Shown one piece after another: positions 4,658 to 5,595 of a stretch of DNA of 5,595 nucleotides. The notes below the pieces were generated by a model. The model did not search any database and had not been told where the DNA came from. It saw only the letters and a program-made list of their open reading frames with translations. Source of the stretch: Candidatus Poribacteria bacterium (lineage in GTDB: Bacteria > Poribacteria > DTPJ01); the NCBI GenBank assembly GCA_011334435.1, contig DTPJ01000446.1, positions 1 through 5,595 on the forward strand, given 5' to 3'. Numbering within the stretch: the stretch's first letter is position 1; each line of letters begins with the position of its first letter. The translations under genes were made by a program, and so were the position numbers.

Positions 4658-5595
4658 ATGTCAATAAACAGGCAAAATAATATATTTGTGCTATGTATAA
4701 TATCCATTTTATTTGTTTTTTTATCCTGTGGCAAAGCAGATAGCGATGTCAGAGTTCGTCAAGCGACACATGCAGACGGTCTCTGGTATCCTGACACACC
4801 AGCAAAACTCGCCGAAGTGGTTGACAATTATCTTGCAAAAGTAAAAGATGAACCTGTGCAGGGAAAGATCATCGGATTAATATCCCCACACGCAGGTTAT
4901 CGGTTCTGTGGACAGGTAATGGCTCATTCTTATAATCAGATCAAAGGAAAAAGTTTTGATACTGTTGTGCTTGTAGGGGCAAGCCATCATTATTCGTTTC
5001 CCGGTGTAGCTGTTTATGAAAGTGGGGTTTTTCGCAATCCATTAGGAGATGTTGAGGTTGATAGTGTTATCGCAAATGAATTGATAAAGCAGAATTCCGC
5101 TATTAAGTCTTATCTTTCGCCTCATATTCCAGAGCATTCTTTGGAGAACCAAATCCCTTTTTTACAGAGGACATTGAAAAAATTTAAGATTGTCCCAATA
5201 CTTATAAGCGATCAGTCAAAACAGAATTGTGATATGCTTTCAAACGCCTTGGCTAATGTCCTTAAAGGCAAGAATGTGCTTTTGGTCGCTAGCACGGATA
5301 TGACGCATTATCCTGTCTATGATCAGGCAGTTAAAGCGGACAAATTCACAATATCCGCTCTTGAGACTATGAATTCCGATGAAATGCGTAAACGTCTTAA
5401 CGAATATATGAAAAAGGGCATAAATGAACTCCATTGTATGTTATGTGGAGAAGGGGCAGTTTTTGTTGTGATGGACACTGCCAAAAAATTAGGTGCTAAT
5501 TCTGTCAAAGTGTTAAAATATGCCAATTCGGGCGATGTCCCCGAAGGCTCAAAAGATCGGGTGGTGGGATATATGTCAGCGGTATTTTATGAATC
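4658..5595 (+). CDS. MEMO-family protein with lipoprotein signal (AmmeMemoRadiSam system protein B type), 3' end outside window
   Basis: An open frame of 312 codons, running off the right edge. Residues 1-24 look like a lipoprotein signal: polar and basic start (SINRQNN), hydrophobic core from about 9 to 22, then FLSCG with the candidate lipidated Cys24. The position -3 residue is Phe rather than the usual Leu, so the lipobox is slightly off consensus. From about residue 32 it is a MEMO domain: QATHADGLWYP (35-45), SPHAGY (76-81), GASHH (107-111), PEHSLENQIPFL (158-169), STDMTHY (212-218) and MLCGEGAV (261-268). His78, His110 or His111, His217 and Cys263 fit the metal or active-site positions known from human MEMO1 and related dioxygenases. 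The family is linked genomically to AMMECR1 and a radical SAM protein; its chemistry is unsettled. VVGYMSAVFY (302-311) looks like the domain's last strand, so what follows is a short tail or a fused domain. The ATG follows AGGTGAT at 4646-4652. Confidence 0.88.
   Translation, partial: MSINRQNNIFVLCIISILFVFLSCGKADSDVRVRQATHADGLWYPDTPAKLAEVVDNYLAKVKDEPVQGKIIGLISPHAGYRFCGQVMAHSYNQIKGKSFDTVVLVGASHHYSFPGVAVYESGVFRNPLGDVEVDSVIANELIKQNSAIKSYLSPHIPEHSLENQIPFLQRTLKKFKIVPILISDQSKQNCDMLSNALANVLKGKNVLLVASTDMTHYPVYDQAVKADKFTISALETMNSDEMRKRLNEYMKKGINELHCMLCGEGAVFVVMDTAKKLGANSVKVLKYANSGDVPEGSKDRVVGYMSAVFYE

Noticed and set aside
4694..4701. TGTATAAT resembling an extended -10
   Set aside because: The spacing is TG directly before TATAAT rather than TGnTATAAT, and it lies within the signal-sequence codons of the MEMO gene, whose start is already upstream.
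5240..5526. Two overlapping minus-strand open frames near the right edge
   Set aside because: Both are antisense to the MEMO domain, which is strongly supported by motifs on the plus strand (STDMTHY, MLCGEGAV).
1..5595. CRISPR array, insertion sequence, tRNA, or defence system
   Set aside because: No spaced direct repeats, transposase motifs, terminal inverted repeats, cloverleaf-like stretch or defence-related domains were seen. Nearly all bases belong to recognisable housekeeping or envelope genes.

Overview
The window is about 5.6 kb of AT-rich bacterial DNA (high-30s % GC by eye). It is densely packed, and every recognisable gene is on the + strand. The gene set is a long-form HisG, two CNNM/CorC-type membrane proteins, a DUF1844 protein, a YfcE-like phosphodiesterase and a MEMO-family lipoprotein. 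Shine-Dalgarno sites are of the AGGAGG type. This suggests an uncultivated or little-studied bacterium, probably with a lipoprotein-bearing envelope. I cannot name the phylum from sequence alone. I see no mobile element, tRNA, rRNA or CRISPR array.

Left block (1-3601). The first 135 bases are an open frame that looks like the 3' end of an upstream gene; it overlaps the next start. Two tandem but clearly diverged CNNM/CorC-family genes follow (119-1447 and 1462-2760, 14 bases apart). Each has a four-helix DUF21 domain, a CBS pair and a CorC_HlyC domain. hisG (2723-3601) starts inside the last 38 bases of the second gene. These genes are probably one transcription unit, with translational coupling at the overlaps. 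hisG stands apart from other his genes within this window.

Middle (3602-4133). After a 69-base AT-rich gap with a weak inverted repeat, a small charged DUF1844 protein (3671-4045) is read from a near-perfect Shine-Dalgarno. Straight after its stop comes a compact regulatory node. It has an extended -10 promoter (TGGTATAAT) whose predicted start falls on the first base of a 14-bp hairpin with a T-rich tail. The hairpin probably ends the upstream transcript, and it may also form the 5' end of the downstream one.

Right block (4134-5595). A metallophosphoesterase starting at TTG is followed 2 bases later by a MEMO-domain gene ('AmmeMemoRadiSam system protein B' type). The latter begins with a lipoprotein-like signal sequence and is still open at the window's right edge. 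The MEMO domain appears nearly complete at that point, so the rest may be a short tail or a fused domain such as AMMECR1.

Most of the window is recognisable families. The points most worth a second look are the apparently exported MEMO lipoprotein, the loss of probable cation-site residues in the second CNNM paralogue, and the promoter/hairpin node at 4036-4104.
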